The notes under the pieces are model-generated. The model had not been told where the DNA came from. It did no database searches and worked only from the letters and a program-made list of their open reading frames with translations. Positions 4,192-5,838 of a DNA stretch of 5,838 nt are shown piece by piece. Numbering within the stretch: position 1 is the stretch's first letter; the number at the start of each line of letters is the position of its first letter. The translations under genes and the position numbers were made by a program. Source of the stretch: Verrucomicrobiota bacterium (GTDB taxonomy: Bacteria > Verrucomicrobiota > Kiritimatiellia > Kiritimatiellales > Pontiellaceae); contig DOEU01000085.1 in the NCBI GenBank assembly GCA_003532555.1, forward strand, positions 1-5,838, given 5' to 3'.

Positions 4192-5838
4192 TCAACGAGA
4201 CGTTCCGCTTCGACCTCGATTCCCGCCGCCACTGCGTCCACCAGAACGATTCCCGCCGGAGCGGTTTCCTCCACCAGGACGTCCACCACTTGAGCGGGGA
4301 CGCGGTTTGCGGGGCGGTGCGTCGGGCAGTTCAGCAAAGAGCTCTTCTGGGGGTATTTTGCATTTCAGGTCCATGCCGATCAGTTCTTCAATTTTGGGTA
4401 GTTCGAATGACTCCATCTCACAGGCAAAGGTGATGGATTGTCCGGTAGCACCTGCGCGACCAGTTCGACCAATCCGATGCACATAGTCGTCGGGATTTTC
4501 GGGAATATTAAAGTTCACGACATGACTGACGCCATCAACATGAATACCTCGTCCTGCCACATCGGTGGCAACGAGCACCTTCACCTTGCCTGCACGAAAC
4601 TCTTCGAGAATGCGGGTACGTCGGTTTTGATTAACCGCTCCTGAAAGCATCTCATTGCGACGCCCATAGCGGGTTAGATCATCGGACAACCGTTCTGCCT
4701 GATCGCGGCGATTGGTAAAGATGATAATCCGCTCGGGTTCATCGGTCTTGATTATGTTGTAGAGTAGTTGGAATTTTTGGTCGTCGGTAACGATGAATAC
4801 TTTCTGATCAACGGTATCGGTGGCAACCTGTTCGGGCTCGACATCAATCCGCTCGGGATCAATCATCCACGCAGCGGCCAAGCGCATGACATCATCGGTG
4901 AGCGTGGCACTAAAGAGGACGGTTTGCCGGTTCTCTTTTGGGGGCGTCTTGTAGATGATGCGGCGGACGTCGGGAATAAAGCCCATGTCCAGCATACGGT
5001 CTGCTTCGTCGATTACCATGATTTCGGTGAACCGTAGGTTGACGACCTTGCGGTTTTCGAAATCAAGCAAACGACCGGGGGTAGCGACAATAATATCAAC
5101 CAATCCTTCGTCTAGTTGACGTTGCTGCTTGGTGAAGTCCATGCCTCCAAACAACACAACTGTACGGAGTCCGGTAAACTTGTTGAGTCCGTCGGAGTCT
5201 CTTCCAATCTGAATCGCGAGCTCGCGGGTGGGTGCAATAATCAAGGCTCGCGGACTGTTCATACTATGTTTTTGCAGTGGCTTCTTGAGACAGTGGTTGA
5301 TGATCGAGATCAAAAACGCGGCGGTTTTACCGGTTCCAGTCTGTGCTCGTCCTGCCATGTCTTTGCCCTTGAGGGTACCGGGTAAGATTTCACCTTGAAT
5401 CGGCGTGGTATATTCCCAGCCAAGCGCATGAATACTACGCATTAACTTGGGATGCAGATCCAGATCATGAAACCGGACTTTGCCTTCCTGCGGTTCCACC
5501 TGAAATTCAGACAACTCCCATGGGGATTCATCGACGGGTGGGCGCTTAGCCACAGACGACTGCTCACTTCGCGGTTTACGGGGCGGACGTTTTCGTTCGC
5601 CGGACCGCGAGGCTTCTGAACGCGGTTTTCGCTCGCCTTGCTCTTTATCAGCGCGCGGTTTTTGTCCTCCACCTGAACGTTTTTTACCCCCGCCAGATTG
5701 GGGCTTGGGAGACTGCCCTGGACGCCATTCGTCCTGCGCCTTGGTCTGCTCTAATTTTTTCGATGCGCGCGCGGGGCGCGACTTCTGCTTCGAAGGCGCT
5801 TTAGCCTTCGCTTGCTCTTTACCGCCTAATGCGGAAGC
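4192..5838 (-). CDS. DEAD-box ATP-dependent RNA helicase (5' end outside window)
   Basis: Unwinds or remodels RNA using ATP, typically in ribosome assembly or RNA decay. The frame is open to the right edge, giving 548 residues without an N-terminus. Numbered from the edge, residues 1-105 are a basic, Gly/Pro/Lys/Arg-rich, probably disordered extension with a repeated RKPRSE. The helicase core follows: Q motif (Phe123 to Gln148), AQTGTGKT (165-172), PTRELA (203-208), GG (231-232), TPGR (253-256), DEAD (277-280), SAT (310-312), DVAGRGIHVD (426-435) and HRIGRTGR (454-461). All catalytic motifs are intact. The tail (about 510-548) is low-complexity, with GGNRSGG-type repeats like RGG RNA-binding tails. 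The overall pattern suits the RhlB/RhlE-like group, but I cannot assign a subfamily. A GTG at 5551-5553 could be mistaken for the start, yet the same composition continues without a stop for 95 more codons. The stop is TGA, followed by a hairpin. Confidence 0.95.
   Translation of the reverse strand, partial: ASALGGKEQAKAKAPSKQKSRPARASKKLEQTKAQDEWRPGQSPKPQSGGGKKRSGGGQKPRADKEQGERKPRSEASRSGERKRPPRKPRSEQSSVAKRPPVDESPWELSEFQVEPQEGKVRFHDLDLHPKLMRSIHALGWEYTTPIQGEILPGTLKGKDMAGRAQTGTGKTAAFLISIINHCLKKPLQKHSMNSPRALIIAPTRELAIQIGRDSDGLNKFTGLRTVVLFGGMDFTKQQRQLDEGLVDIIVATPGRLLDFENRKVVNLRFTEIMVIDEADRMLDMGFIPDVRRIIYKTPPKENRQTVLFSATLTDDVMRLAAAWMIDPERIDVEPEQVATDTVDQKVFIVTDDQKFQLLYNIIKTDEPERIIIFTNRRDQAERLSDDLTRYGRRNEMLSGAVNQNRRTRILEEFRAGKVKVLVATDVAGRGIHVDGVSHVVNFNIPENPDDYVHRIGRTGRAGATGQSITFACEMESFELPKIEELIGMDLKCKIPPEELFAELPDAPPRKPRPRSSGGRPGGGNRSGGNRSGGRSGGGNRGRSGTSR

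Noticed and set aside
4184..4486. Plus-strand Pro/Arg-rich open frame
   Set aside because: It is the antisense shadow of the helicase Gly/Arg/Asn-rich tail; its proline repeats mirror the glycine codons.
5442..5672. Minus-strand 76-codon open frame
   Set aside because: It is a shifted frame inside the helicase N-terminal region; the helicase frame is continuous and its composition and motifs are correct.

Overview
The window looks like ordinary chromosomal DNA from a Gram-negative bacterium. The best guess is a Verrucomicrobiota-like marine or freshwater lineage (Opitutae/Puniceicoccales type). This is inferred from the Rex sequence, the DEAD-box helicase with a long basic N-terminus and a Gly/Arg/Asn-rich tail, and the secreted coil-type protein at the left edge. 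No 16S rRNA or other decisive marker is present, so the placement is tentative. Both tRNA genes encode their CCA end, and three sigma70-like promoters have good spacing.

Layout, left to right. (1) 1-428: the 5' part of a minus-strand gene for a secreted protein resembling tail-fibre or trimeric-coil proteins, preceded by very AT-rich DNA with a good promoter. (2) 429-505: tRNA-Arg(ACG), minus strand, with its own promoter. (3) 567-2215: a two-gene minus-strand operon. A Sfp-type 4'-phosphopantetheinyl transferase is followed by a PD-(D/E)XK nuclease with a Cas4/AddB-like four-cysteine pattern. The two overlap by 13 bases and a strong ribosome binding site for the nuclease lies inside the transferase gene. 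(4) 2322-2963: the redox-sensing repressor Rex, plus strand, divergent from the operon. (5) 2964-3692: a family 2 glycosyltransferase on the minus strand, convergent with rex, the two stop codons directly abutting. (6) 3693-4011: a 319-base region with no confident gene. (7) 4012-4100: tRNA-Leu(GAG), minus strand. (8) 4192 to the right edge: a DEAD-box RNA helicase, minus strand, whose 5' end lies outside the window. Its terminator-like hairpin overlaps the -35 box of the tRNA-Leu promoter.

The genes do not form one obvious pathway; most look like independent housekeeping or regulatory units. The transferase activates carrier proteins, Rex couples transcription to the NADH/NAD+ ratio, and the helicase remodels RNA. 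I do not see a clear undescribed system. The points most worth a second look are the tight coupling of a phosphopantetheinyl transferase to an Fe-S-type nuclease, a glycosyltransferase that has lost several usual acidic residues, and the sharp AT-rich switch with a tail-fibre-like gene on the 3' side of tRNA-Arg.
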